A stretch of 64,000 nt of DNA from JBBRHQ01 sp963840235 (GCA_963840235.1 CAWIYC010000004.1:1-64000); one strand, 5' to 3'; positions 35,875 to 43,469 are shown, counted from the stretch's first letter. A program made the numbers and translations. Notes: generated from the letters alone by a model not told the origin.

Positions 35875-36100
35875 CGAGTGCACGCCTGGCTCTTCATCGA
35901 ACCGAACGCGGCGCGGGCGGGCGCCGGCCGGATCACCCTCGCCGTCGCTGGACTCGACGCGCTCCTCCAGCGCCTCGCTGCCCAGCGCATCGAGCACGAA
36001 CCGATCGAGACCTACTCGAACGGTGTCCGCCACGTGAACGTCCCCGATCCGGATGGGAACGTGATCGCGTACGCCGAGCCGCCCGACGCCGCGAGCGCGT
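35875..36100 (+). pseudogene. C-terminal fragment of a VOC-family protein
   Basis: Only the second half of a glyoxalase-like module is present: AWLFIEPN, GRITLAVAGLDALLQRLAAQ, IEHEPIETYSNGVRHV and DPDGNVIAYAEPPD. The first beta-alpha-beta unit is missing, and the open frame runs on past the domain into repeat DNA. It directly follows the LLM gene and precedes the repeat before scar C. Confidence 0.6.
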
Positions 36101-36239
36101 CACCTCGATCGGCCGGACCCGGGGCTTCGTCATGGATGGCTGAGACGCTGCGCTGCCTCCTTCAGACGAACGTCAGACGAACCAGGCACGCGGCTGGGGA
36201 CGTCGGCTGCCGTGTTGCATGCATGGGGAGCCTGGCTTC

Positions 36240-36321
36240 TGCGGGACCACGTCGCTTCGCGCGAAAAGCAGGACTCGGGTCTCGATGCCTGCCTCTTTCC
36301 GAAGCAAGCAAGCATTGCGAT
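36240..36321. repeat. Right-end repeat preceding scar C
   Basis: The stretch with TCGCGCGAAAAGCAGGACTC, GATGCCTGCCTC and GCAAGCATTGCGAT parallels 34676-34758. It ends exactly at scar C. Confidence 0.55.
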
Positions 36322-36362
36322 GGAGCTAGCCGGACTCGAACCGGCGACCTCCTGGGTGCGAT
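36322..36362 (-). repeat. tRNA-Ala(CGC) 3'-half copy C (integration scar)
   Basis: 41 bases identical to nucleotides 32-72 of the intact tRNA-Ala(CGC) at 40587-40659 and to scar D. Identity stops at the anticodon loop, where ACGGGGAG follows instead of the tRNA 5' half. Confidence 0.85.
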
Positions 36363-36512
36363 ACGGGGAGACGTTAGCGCGAAAGGGTCGAAGCATTTGG
36401 CTTTGCAGAGCGGAATCGGGGCGGCTGCCGGGAGCGGTACCTCTCCGCGGATTGCACGGATTACCGGGGATTACGTTGGATTTGGGCACCAGATCGCGGC
36501 TGGTGCCCAATG
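36363..36512. repeat. Left-end repeat following scar C, with hairpin
   Basis: About 150 bases similar to 38672-38821 after scar D. Shared blocks include ACGGGGAG, TATTTGGC-like, AGAGCGGAATCGG, CTCCGCGGATTGCA, GGATTACCGGGGATT, and a 10-bp hairpin TTGGGCACCA/TGGTGCCCAA (36482-36491, 36501-36510). These look like the conserved left end of related elements. The stretch 36101-36545 has no gene. Confidence 0.7.
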
Positions 36513-36545
36513 GAATTACCGGTGAGGGCGAATGCTGGGCAGACG

Positions 36546-36722
36546 ATGTCGCAGGAGAACGTGGAGATCGTGCGGCGCAGCCAGGAGGCCTTTGCCCGCG
36601 GCGACCTCAGGGGGTCGATCGGTGCCACTTCTCGCCCGAAGCGGAACAACACCGACTTCGGCCAGGCGCAGGACTCGGCAACACAATCGGCGGTGATCGC
36701 GGCTAGAAACTGGCGTCCATGA
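36546..36722 (+). pseudogene. Broken SnoaL-like gene
   Basis: MSQENVEIVRRSQEAFARGD matches the start of the SnoaL-like gene at 31329, including the leader hairpin. After about 25 codons the sequence loses the family pattern and ends at 58 residues. The expected catalytic half is absent. It was either truncated by recombination or frameshifted. It overlaps the end of the opposite gene at 36703. Confidence 0.6.
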
Positions 36723-37041
36723 TCAGCTGGGGCGGAGGGGCGGACTCAGCGAGATCGATGCCGTGCACCTGCTCCATCGTGTCGCGAAACCAGCGATCGA
36801 ATGGCGCTTCGGAGGTGCCGATCGCCTGCATCGCCGCTCCAACGTCCTCAGCCTCCAAGTAGACGACCGCGAGCGTTCCCTGCGGCGTTTCCTGGTGCCA
36901 AACCGCTTCCCGCTTGATCCCCGCGGCCTGGCGAGCATTCTCGTACTCCTCGCGACGTGAGCCCCTCATCTCCTCGAATGCGTCCCGGTCCATCTCCTCC
37001 TTGCCGGCAAGGATCGGAAGTGTGAAAGCTACGGCGGCCAT
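36703..37041 (-). CDS. Small conserved hypothetical protein (ABM-like)
   Basis: 112 residues from ATG 37041, with GGAGGA 4 bases upstream. FTLPILAGKEEMDRDAFEE, GIKREAVWHQETPQGTLAVV and YLEAEDVGAAMQAIGTSEAP followed by WFRDTMEQVHGID resemble small dimeric alpha/beta-barrel (antibiotic-monooxygenase-like) proteins of actinobacteria. The function is unknown. It is divergent from the membrane protein at 37243, and the interval between them holds the palindrome at 37201. Confidence 0.7.
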   Translation of the reverse strand: MAAVAFTLPILAGKEEMDRDAFEEMRGSRREEYENARQAAGIKREAVWHQETPQGTLAVVYLEAEDVGAAMQAIGTSEAPFDRWFRDTMEQVHGIDLAESAPPPQLIMDASF

Positions 37042-37200
37042 TTGTCCTCCTTGGTTGGATGCGGTCGCCCATCCTCTCGTAGACCTCCGCCACCTGGCCT
37101 CTTGACTTCGGCGACATTCCGACATCGTTGCGGCCGTCGTGTCGATCCGCGTCTCGGCCTTGCCCGCGCCGGCCGGGCCGGTGAGCAGCAGAAAGGGACT

Positions 37201-37242
37201 CTCGGATACAAATCTGTATTACGATACAGTGAGGTATCCGAG
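37201..37242. promoter_or_regulatory. 42-bp palindromic operator, likely for the TetR regulator
   Basis: Nested dyads share one centre: outer arms CTCGGATAC (37201-37209) and its complement (37234-37242), inner arms CTGTAT (37214-37219) and ATACAG (37224-37229). The size and symmetry fit a TetR-family operator that can bind two dimers. It abuts the ATG at 37243, so bound repressor would block transcription and probably the leader of the membrane protein-tetR pair. Confidence 0.7.
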
Positions 37243-37692
37243 ATGAAATCGCAGCACGGAAAGAGGCAGACTCCGCTGGGCCGGGTCAGGGCGACCGGAT
37301 CCAACCTGTCGGGTCTCCTCGTCGCAGTCCTGGTCGCCGTTGGGATTCCCCTCGTTTGGATTTGGCTCGCCTCGAAGGTGGCTGGCACCAAGCGAGACCT
37401 GACTCCCTCCCTTGCGGTCCTGATCACCACCGGGATCCTCGTCTCCTACTACCTCGCGCTCCTGGCTGGGTCGTGGCTCAGGGGCCGCTCGATCGACCCG
37501 GACGAGGAGCGCGGCCGGGCAAGGAGAAGGTCGTGGAACCGCAGCTTTAGCGACGCCCCGCGGCCGGACGATAAAGGCATTGATCCCATCGAACGCGTCT
37601 TCATAGTCGTCGCGGTACTGGCGATCATTGCCTTCGAGATCTGGTTTTTCTTCTTCGCGGGCGATCCGCTCCCGAGGCAGCCCGCCTTCTGA
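37243..37692 (+). CDS. Small membrane protein, TetR-controlled
   Basis: 149 residues from ATG 37243. Three hydrophobic segments (LLVAVLVAVGIPLVWIWLA, LAVLITTGILVSYYLALLAG, VFIVVAVLAIIAFEIWFFFF) and a basic loop RRRSWNRS. The family is not recognised. Its stop is followed 2 bases later by the tetR GTG, so the two form an operon under the palindrome just upstream. A role in export or membrane stress is possible. Confidence 0.75.
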   Translation: MKSQHGKRQTPLGRVRATGSNLSGLLVAVLVAVGIPLVWIWLASKVAGTKRDLTPSLAVLITTGILVSYYLALLAGSWLRGRSIDPDEERGRARRRSWNRSFSDAPRPDDKGIDPIERVFIVVAVLAIIAFEIWFFFFAGDPLPRQPAF

Positions 37693-37694
37693 TC

Positions 37695-38366
37695 GTGTCC
37701 GGGGACGCCATGGCTGAGACCGCCACCCCTCGCCTGAAGGCGCCGAAGCGCCTGACTCGCAAGGAGAAGCAGGCCAAGACTCGCCAGCGGCTCCTCAATG
37801 CGGCCGAGCGCGTCTTCCTGCGGCGCGGTCTGCGGGGGTCGAGCGTCGAGGAGATCGCAGCAGAGGCTGGCTTCACCCGGGGCGCCTTCTACTCCAACTT
37901 CAAGAGCAAGGACGAGCTCTTTGTCGAGCTGCTCCAGAATCGCGTTTACCGGCAATACGCGCAGATGGCCGAGCAGGCCCAGGAGCAGCCCGGCACGCCC
38001 CGGGATCGCCTGCGCTGGGGCGCCGAGCGCCTGCGCGACGTGCAGAAGCGGGAGGAGGGCAGCTGGCTGTTTCGCCTTTGGCTCGAGTGTCTGACTCAGG
38101 CGGCGCGCGATGAGGAGTTTCGAGGGTTCGCGGCGAGCTTCTGGAGCGGCAACCGGAAGCTGGTTGCCGGGCAGATCAAGGCCACCTTCAAGGAGGTCGG
38201 GCGCAAGCCTCCCCTGCCACCAGACCAGATCGCAACGGCGATGATTGCCCTCGACGTCGGCCTGGCGGTGCAGCACCTGGTCGACCCGGAGGAGGTTCCG
38301 CTGGAGGCCTACGTTCCGCTCTTCGACCTGCTTTTCGGCTCGCTCGTCGACACGGAAGAACCTTAA
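37695..38366 (+). CDS. TetR/AcrR family transcriptional regulator
   Basis: 223 residues from GTG 37695 (ATG 37710 is an alternative). The DNA-binding domain is KTRQRLLNAAERVFLRRG, SVEEIAAEAGFTRGAFYSNF and KDELFVELL, a textbook TetR_N with the YSNFKSKDEL signature. The ligand domain is helical and not assignable. Autoregulation through the palindrome at 37201-37242 is likely because the operon starts there. Confidence 0.9.
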   Translation: MSGDAMAETATPRLKAPKRLTRKEKQAKTRQRLLNAAERVFLRRGLRGSSVEEIAAEAGFTRGAFYSNFKSKDELFVELLQNRVYRQYAQMAEQAQEQPGTPRDRLRWGAERLRDVQKREEGSWLFRLWLECLTQAARDEEFRGFAASFWSGNRKLVAGQIKATFKEVGRKPPLPPDQIATAMIALDVGLAVQHLVDPEEVPLEAYVPLFDLLFGSLVDTEEP

Positions 38367-38630
38367 GAAGGCGAGTCGCGGGACGCAGGTTGGAGCCGCC
38401 TCCGCTCAGTGGAACTCGTCGGCGCAGCGCGGGTCGACGATCGCTCGCCTCGCTGCCTGCATGCGGGAGTGCGAGTGCGAGATCAGCACGACTATTTCTT
38501 CGACAAGCTGGTCGAGATCTACCAACAGCGTTTCCCGAGTTAGCCTTGCTACCTCGGTGCTACCACGGAGCGGATCAGCCGATCTTCGCTGATTCCCCGA
38601 AATCGTCTTCCTGCAGGGACTTCTTGGAGT

Positions 38631-38671
38631 GGAGCTAGCCGGACTCGAACCGGCGACCTCCTGGGTGCGAT
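38631..38671 (-). repeat. tRNA-Ala(CGC) 3'-half copy D (integration scar)
   Basis: 41 bases identical to scar C and to nucleotides 32-72 of the intact tRNA at 40587-40659. The bases before it (GGACTTCTTGGAGT) also resemble those before the intact tRNA (GGGCTTCTCGAGT), suggesting related right ends. Confidence 0.85.
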
Positions 38672-38821
38672 ACGGGGAGGGTTTGGAGCGGGTAGGTCTA
38701 GGTATTTGGCGTTGTAGAGCGGAATCGGAATGGCTCTCCTGAGACGCAGCGCTCCGCGGATTGCATCGGATTACCGGGGATTGCCTTCGATTTGGGCACC
38801 AGAACGCGGTTGGTGCCCAAT
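38672..38821. repeat. Left-end repeat following scar D, with hairpin
   Basis: It pairs with 36363-36512: the same block order and the hairpin TTGGGCACCA/TGGTGCCCAA (38792-38801, 38811-38820). The whole stretch 38367-38950 has no gene beyond scar and repeat. A short frame near 38490 reading YFFDKLVEIYQQRFP may be a remnant. Confidence 0.7.
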
Positions 38822-38950
38822 GAAATCAATCGAACGCGGACAGAGGTATTCCGAAGTGCCACGACTCCTGGGAATCGCGGACACGCGGCTATAGGCCTGG
38901 TCCTTCGAGCACCTTGACCAGATCGCGGCGCGGCTTTTTGGGTAGGAATC

Positions 38951-39367
38951 TCAGTCGCAGGCGGAACTGGTGGCGCTTGAGAGGTTCTTGGCCGCCGTGA
39001 CGACGCTGCTGATCTCCACGCCGACCGGGACCAGCTGCTGAGCTGTCGGTGACTGGGGCAGCTGCTTGATCGAGTTCGAGAGGGTCGTGACGGATGACTT
39101 CAGCGCGCTGGTCTGGCTCGGGAAGTCGGCCTTGGCCGAGCTGACGACCGCGTCTGCGTTGGTCTGCACCGTCTGAAGGTCAGTCTGCAGGGTGGAGAGG
39201 GTGTTGCTGTTGAGCTGGATGTTCCCTAGGTCATCTACCGACTGCTGGAGATTGCTCACATCCGAGCAGTAGTCCGGCTTGCTGCTGCTGCCACAGCCCG
39301 CCGCAACCAGTGCCACGGCTGCCAGCGTCAGGGACAGGATCACCATCATGGGAAGCCGGGCCTTCAT
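38951..39367 (-). CDS. Lipoprotein of unknown function
   Basis: 138 residues from ATG 39367. The signal ends in the lipobox VAAGC (LAAVALVAAGCGSSSK), so the mature protein is anchored outside the membrane through Cys. The rest is a Ser/Thr/Gln-rich helical domain (LQQSVDDLGNIQLNSNTLS, LQTDLQTVQTNADAVVSSA) of coiled-coil character, with two cysteines near the ends (YCSD, SACD). It resembles other small actinobacterial lipoproteins, with no known role. Confidence 0.75.
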   Translation of the reverse strand: MKARLPMMVILSLTLAAVALVAAGCGSSSKPDYCSDVSNLQQSVDDLGNIQLNSNTLSTLQTDLQTVQTNADAVVSSAKADFPSQTSALKSSVTTLSNSIKQLPQSPTAQQLVPVGVEISSVVTAAKNLSSATSSACD

Positions 39368-39443
39368 CGTCGGGAAGCATAGTCGAAAGTGAGGCAGCGG
39401 AGGACTCGATCCATCCATCCGGTGCTGATGGGATTCTCGCCGC

Positions 39444-39860
39444 GTGTACACCGTTGTGCGCATGCTCCAACGCTTCGCCGGTGCGGTCAAGCATGCCGCC
39501 GAGGAAGAGACCTTCGCCGCCGTCATCGGAGCCGCGATTGCACTCGTGATCGTTGGGACCGGCGCTTATTCACTGGGCGAGGGCTGGAACGTGGTTGACG
39601 GGTTCTACTTCGCCGTCTGCACGCTGACCACGTCGAGCATCGCTGATCCACACCTCACGCTCACCCACGAATCACTGAAGGTCTTCACCGCTTTCTACGT
39701 GCTAACTGGCATCGGCATCCTGGTCGAGGTGGCGCGCCAGCTCGGCGTCGGGTTCGTGAAGGCGCGCGCAGAGCACAGCGCCGCCCGACACGCCCGGCAC
39801 GAAGAGAGGCGCGCCAAGCGCCACAAGGACGATCCGCCAGAGACACAATCGCCGGAATAG
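39444..39860 (+). CDS. Two-helix ion-channel-like protein with odd filter
   Basis: 138 residues: helix AAVIGAAIALVIVGTGAYSL, a pore-loop region WNVVDGFYFAVCTLTTSSIAD, a second helix FTAFYVLTGIGILVEVARQL and a basic tail. The layout is that of Ion_trans_2 potassium channels, but the selectivity filter TVGYGD is replaced by TSSIAD. K+ selectivity is therefore doubtful. GTG 39444 or ATG 39462 may be the start. It lies in the D-to-tRNA segment. Confidence 0.75.
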   Translation: MYTVVRMLQRFAGAVKHAAEEETFAAVIGAAIALVIVGTGAYSLGEGWNVVDGFYFAVCTLTTSSIADPHLTLTHESLKVFTAFYVLTGIGILVEVARQLGVGFVKARAEHSAARHARHEERRAKRHKDDPPETQSPE

Positions 39861-39979
39861 CCGGGTGAGGCGGTCACCTACTTGTTAGAGCCGCGACGGT
39901 CAAGGGCGGCAGAGCCAGCCCTAACGGAAAGCTGAGCAACTCATGGAAGGCCGGGCACTACGGTCGGATGCCGGAGGCG

Positions 39980-40429
39980 TCAGCCGGTGGGTGGCGCCGG
40001 CGTAAGGCCGTGACGGCGCATGACCTCCGCCATCTTCTCTAGGTCGGGTGGGCCCCCAGGATTCAATGCCAGGACATCGTGGATCTCCCGGAAGTAGTCC
40101 GGAGTCATGACGCCGGGGCTGGCCACGGCAAGGAACTTGGCGTCTTTGGTCCCGTTGTTGTCGAATCCGTGGACCGCGCCGCGAGGTATGCAGATGGCTT
40201 CGCCAGGGCGAATGTCGAGAGTCCGACCGTCAACCCCCCAAGTCGTGATGCCTTCGAGCCCGTAGATCGTCTCCTCGAAGGCGTCGTGGCTGTGCGGCAC
40301 CGGCATCTTGCTGTCAGCCGGAACGAAGCACTCGAAGACGCTCGCGCTTCCGTTCGAGTCGGCGGCCTCAACGAGGAAGCGCACGCTGAGGGCACCCACC
40401 TGAATCACTTCTGTAGACGCTGAAGTCAT
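39980..40429 (-). CDS. Cupin-domain protein
   Basis: About 149 residues from ATG 40429. The cupin motifs are present: PVPHSHDAFEETIYGLEG (metal ligands His, His, Glu) and IPRGAVHGFDN (second His), separated by GEAICIP. It is a complete single-domain metal cupin, of the type that acts as a small dioxygenase, isomerase or sugar-binding protein. The C-terminal helix ends MRRHGLTPAPP. Last protein gene before the intact tRNA-Ala. Confidence 0.85.
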   Translation of the reverse strand: MTSASTEVIQVGALSVRFLVEAADSNGSASVFECFVPADSKMPVPHSHDAFEETIYGLEGITTWGVDGRTLDIRPGEAICIPRGAVHGFDNNGTKDAKFLAVASPGVMTPDYFREIHDVLALNPGGPPDLEKMAEVMRRHGLTPAPPTG

Positions 40430-40586
40430 CCTGTCTCCAGTCCAATGGTTCGAAGGCATCGCCTTCAGTCTCGCACGAGCGATCAGGCCGCCATCCACAG
40501 CGGCGGCAAAGCCAGTTCAACCGAAATGGGGCTGAACACTTGGTGGCCCGGGCTCTCAGGAGGCCCTTCAGCAGGGGCTTCTCGAG

Positions 40587-40659
40587 TGGAGCTAGCCGGA
40601 CTCGAACCGGCGACCTCCTGGGTGCGATCCAGGCGCTCTTCCAGCTGAGCTATAGCCCC
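40587..40659 (-). tRNA. tRNA-Ala (anticodon CGC)
   Basis: 73 bases fold into a perfect cloverleaf: acceptor GGGGCTA/TAGCTCC with the G3-U70 wobble pair that marks alanine tRNAs, D stem GCTC/GAGC, anticodon stem CCTGG/CCAGG with loop ATCGCAC (CGC), and T stem GCCGG/CCGGC. It has no encoded CCA. The 3' half from the anticodon loop recurs at four places to its left (31934, 34759, 36322, 38631), marking it as an integration target. Confidence 0.95.
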
Positions 40660-40828
40660 GAGTGCAGTGCGGATCTCGGGAAACCGCGCCTGCGCTGGCG
40701 CAAGGATACGCGCTCGGCGTGAGCGTGCACGTAGGGACTCGGCCTCGGGCGCCGAACACCGTGGACGAAAATGGCCCATGACGACACGGCAAAGCACTTA
40801 GGCTTAGGCTGCCGACTGGGCGGAGACC

Positions 40829-41812
40829 ATGGGCATTCTTGACGAAGCCATCCGGGAGCACCTCGAGCTCAAGCGCCAGCACGGCGCCGACGAGCCCGAA
40901 CTGAAGAAGATCGAGGACGAGGCGCTGGGCCCGCCCGGCGGGCCCGGAGAGATCGAGGAGCCGCCGGAGATGTCTGACGCCGAGGCCGAGGCGCCGACCG
41001 ACTACATCGGCTCGCCGGCTGCCGCTCCGCCTGAGGAGGAGCAGGCCGCCCCCACGGAGACGCCGGCGAGCGAAGCAACCGCGCCCGCGGTCGAGTCGCC
41101 GACGCCCGCCTCGGCCCCGGACATGCGCCCGCCCGAGATGCGGCCGGAGGAGCCCGCGCCGAGCGCGGGCGAGGCCGCGGAGGAGGAGCCCGCCCCAGCC
41201 GCCGAGGAGCCCCCCGAGGAGGCGGAGCCTCCGGCCGAGGAGGAGCACCCGGCGATGGAGCATGAAGTCGTTCCCGAGGCCCCGGCGGCCGAGTCCGCTC
41301 CTGAGCCCTCCGCGGAGCCCGAGGAGCCACCGCCGGTCGAAGCGGGCGGGATCTCCTCCGACCTTCGCGCCGAGCGCGAGGAGATCGCCCAGCACCCGAC
41401 CGAGCATTACGACGTCGAGGGCGAGATCGCCGAGTCCGAGAAGGAGGCAGCGGGGTTCTTCAACGAGCAGTCGCTCTCGGACGAGCTCGACCAGGCGCTC
41501 GACTCGCCGGAATCCGCTGCGCCCCCGACCGAGGAGCCGGTTCCAGCCGACGCCACCGACGAGGTCGAGGTGGTCGAGGAAGCCGAGGAGGCCGAGGCGG
41601 CCGAGGAGATTGATGAAATCGAGGTCGAGGCGGCTGAGGAGGCCGAGGTCGTCGAGGAGGAAGAACAGGCGCCCGAGGTGGAGGAGACCGGGGCAGAGGA
41701 CGAGGACGACGATGTCCTCGAGGAAACCCCGGAATTCCTCCAGGACTCGCCCGAGCACGATCGCCTCTGGTTCGAGCAGAAGCCCCCCAAAGACTTCGAC
41801 TTCGACGACTGA
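40829..41812 (+). CDS. Highly acidic, mostly disordered protein
   Basis: 327 residues. A conserved-looking helical start (MGILDEAIREHLELKRQHGA) and end (EFLQDSPEHDRLWFEQKPP, then KDFDFDD) bracket about 250 residues of Glu/Ala/Pro-rich low-complexity sequence. There is no signal or membrane segment, so it is cytosolic. I know no function; the fixed termini with a variable acidic middle suggest two short binding motifs joined by a spacer. A good hairpin terminator follows. Confidence 0.8.
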   Translation: MGILDEAIREHLELKRQHGADEPELKKIEDEALGPPGGPGEIEEPPEMSDAEAEAPTDYIGSPAAAPPEEEQAAPTETPASEATAPAVESPTPASAPDMRPPEMRPEEPAPSAGEAAEEEPAPAAEEPPEEAEPPAEEEHPAMEHEVVPEAPAAESAPEPSAEPEEPPPVEAGGISSDLRAEREEIAQHPTEHYDVEGEIAESEKEAAGFFNEQSLSDELDQALDSPESAAPPTEEPVPADATDEVEVVEEAEEAEAAEEIDEIEVEAAEEAEVVEEEEQAPEVEETGAEDEDDDVLEETPEFLQDSPEHDRLWFEQKPPKDFDFDD

Positions 41813-41822
41813 GACACAGGAA

Positions 41823-41842
41823 AGCCCCGCATCAGCGGGGCT
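41823..41842 (+). terminator. Intrinsic-type terminator after the acidic protein
   Basis: AGCCCCGC and GCGGGGCT pair across an ATCA loop, 10 bases after the stop, followed by CCCTGTTGG. It could also terminate nothing on the other strand, since gdhA ends at 42012. The space 41843-42011 holds no gene. Confidence 0.75.
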
Positions 41843-42011
41843 CCCTGTTGGCGTTCTTGCCTTCCCTGGCAAGAGAAGGGCTTTCGGATCCGGTACTGGA
41901 CCGGTATGTGGGGTGGGAATCGGCAGGCCCCTCCCGGCGCCTTAGCTCACGCCCGCTGTTAGAACAGGCGTCCAGGCACGGGTGCCGCGGGACTCCGGCG
42001 GACGGCGGGGC

Positions 42012-43349
42012 TCAGGAGACGTACCCGCGCATCTTCGACGCGGTGACTACCCGTTCGAGGCCGACGAAAAAGGCCGCCTGACGCAGCGAGACCCCTTCCT
42101 CCTTGGCCTTGGTCGAGACTTCGCGGTAGGCGCGGCGCATGATCGTCCCCAGCTTGTCGTTTACCTCGCGCTCCTCCCAGCGGAAGTGCTGGAGGTTCTG
42201 CACCCACTCGAAGTAGGAGACGACGACACCGCCCGCGTTGGCCATGACGTCGGGGATCACGTAGATGCCCTTGTCGTGGAGGATCCCGTCGGCGGTAGGC
42301 GTCGTCGGGCTGTTGGCGCCCTCGATCATTACCTTGCACTGGACCCGGTCGGCGTTTCCCTCGTGGATCATCCCCCCGAGCGCCGCCGGGATCAGCACGT
42401 CGCAGTCGACAGCAATCAGGTCGTCGGGGTCGATCTGCTCGGCTCCCTCGAACTCGGCCAGGCGCCCGCCCTCACCGAGGAAGCGGACGAGCTCGTCGGG
42501 GTCGATGCCGGCGTCGGAGCGGATCGCGCCGTAGGCGTCGGAGACGGCGACCATGCGGCAGCCGAGCTGCTGCATGATCCGCGCGGCCCAGGAGCCGACG
42601 TTGCCGAACCCCTGGACGGCGAAGGTCGTGTCGGGCGGGCTCAGGCCGAGCTGCGGGGCGGCCTCGCGGAACATGTAGACGCAGCCGCGGCCGGTTGCCG
42701 CCTCGCGCCCCAGCGAGCCCTCCAGCTCGATCGGCTTGCCGGTGCAGATCGCGGGCGTGTGGCCATGGAGCTTTCCGTACTCGTCCATGAACCAGGCCAT
42801 CGTCTGGGCGTTGGTGTTGACGTCGGGGGCGGGGATGTCGCGGGTCGGTCCCAGCACCTTGTCGATCTTGTCCATGAACGAGCGTGCGATTTGCTGCAAC
42901 TCGGAGGACCCGAGGTCCTGGGCGGGGCAGTTGACGCCGCCCTTGGCGCCGCCGAACGGGACCCCGGCGACGGCGGTCTTCCAGGTCATCAGCGAGGCCA
43001 GGGCGCGGACCTCGTCGATGTCCACCTCCTGGTGGAAGCGGACGCCGCCCTTGTAGGGGCCGCGGGCCCCGTTGTGCTGGATCCGGAAACCCGAGTAGGT
43101 GTGGACCTTTCCGTCGGACTGCTTCACCGGGATCTGGACACTGACCTCGCGGTACGGGCTCCAGAAGACCTCCCGCAGGTCGTCGCGAAGCCCGGTGCGC
43201 TCGGCGGCGAGGTCGAAGTAGTGGCGGACGATCTCGAGGTTGGAGACCTCGGCCCGCTTGCTCGCCTTCGGCTTCGCGGCCGCGCCGTCCCCGGACTGGG
43301 CGGCGTCCTCCTCCTTGACCGCTTCGGCGGTTCCCGTCTCGGCTGCCAT
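42012..43349 (-). CDS. gdhA: Glutamate dehydrogenase
   Basis: 445 residues from ATG 43349. It interconverts glutamate and 2-oxoglutarate with NAD(P). Substrate-site blocks PYKGGVRFH and VPFGGAKGGVNCPAQ (catalytic Lys), DVNTNAQTMAWFMDEY, and the dinucleotide loop FAVQGFGNVGSWAA lie in normal order, and the C-terminus ends with EWVQNLQHFRWEE. The N-terminal 40 residues form an acidic, Ala/Lys-rich extension beyond the usual start (SNLEIVRHYFDLAAE). It is transcribed alone, with tRNA-Ala behind its start. Confidence 0.93.
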   Translation of the reverse strand: MAAETGTAEAVKEEDAAQSGDGAAAKPKASKRAEVSNLEIVRHYFDLAAERTGLRDDLREVFWSPYREVSVQIPVKQSDGKVHTYSGFRIQHNGARGPYKGGVRFHQEVDIDEVRALASLMTWKTAVAGVPFGGAKGGVNCPAQDLGSSELQQIARSFMDKIDKVLGPTRDIPAPDVNTNAQTMAWFMDEYGKLHGHTPAICTGKPIELEGSLGREAATGRGCVYMFREAAPQLGLSPPDTTFAVQGFGNVGSWAARIMQQLGCRMVAVSDAYGAIRSDAGIDPDELVRFLGEGGRLAEFEGAEQIDPDDLIAVDCDVLIPAALGGMIHEGNADRVQCKVMIEGANSPTTPTADGILHDKGIYVIPDVMANAGGVVVSYFEWVQNLQHFRWEEREVNDKLGTIMRRAYREVSTKAKEEGVSLRQAAFFVGLERVVTASKMRGYVS

Positions 43350-43469
43350 CGCGTCTCCTGGTCCCGTGGTCCGAGGCCAGTCTCTCACACGCACGATCCC
43401 GGGGCGACGGATTCGCTCCGACGACAGTCTGGCGTCAGACCAGGCCGGTCTGCCTAGACTCCTGTCACT

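Noticed and set aside
38480..38550. Short frame reading YFFDKLVEIYQQRFP before scar D
   Set aside because: Too short, with no start or domain; mentioned only as a possible remnant.
31934..40628. Integron-type attC cassette array
   Set aside because: The repeated block is exactly the tRNA 3' half, not an imperfect attC palindrome, and no integron integrase is present.
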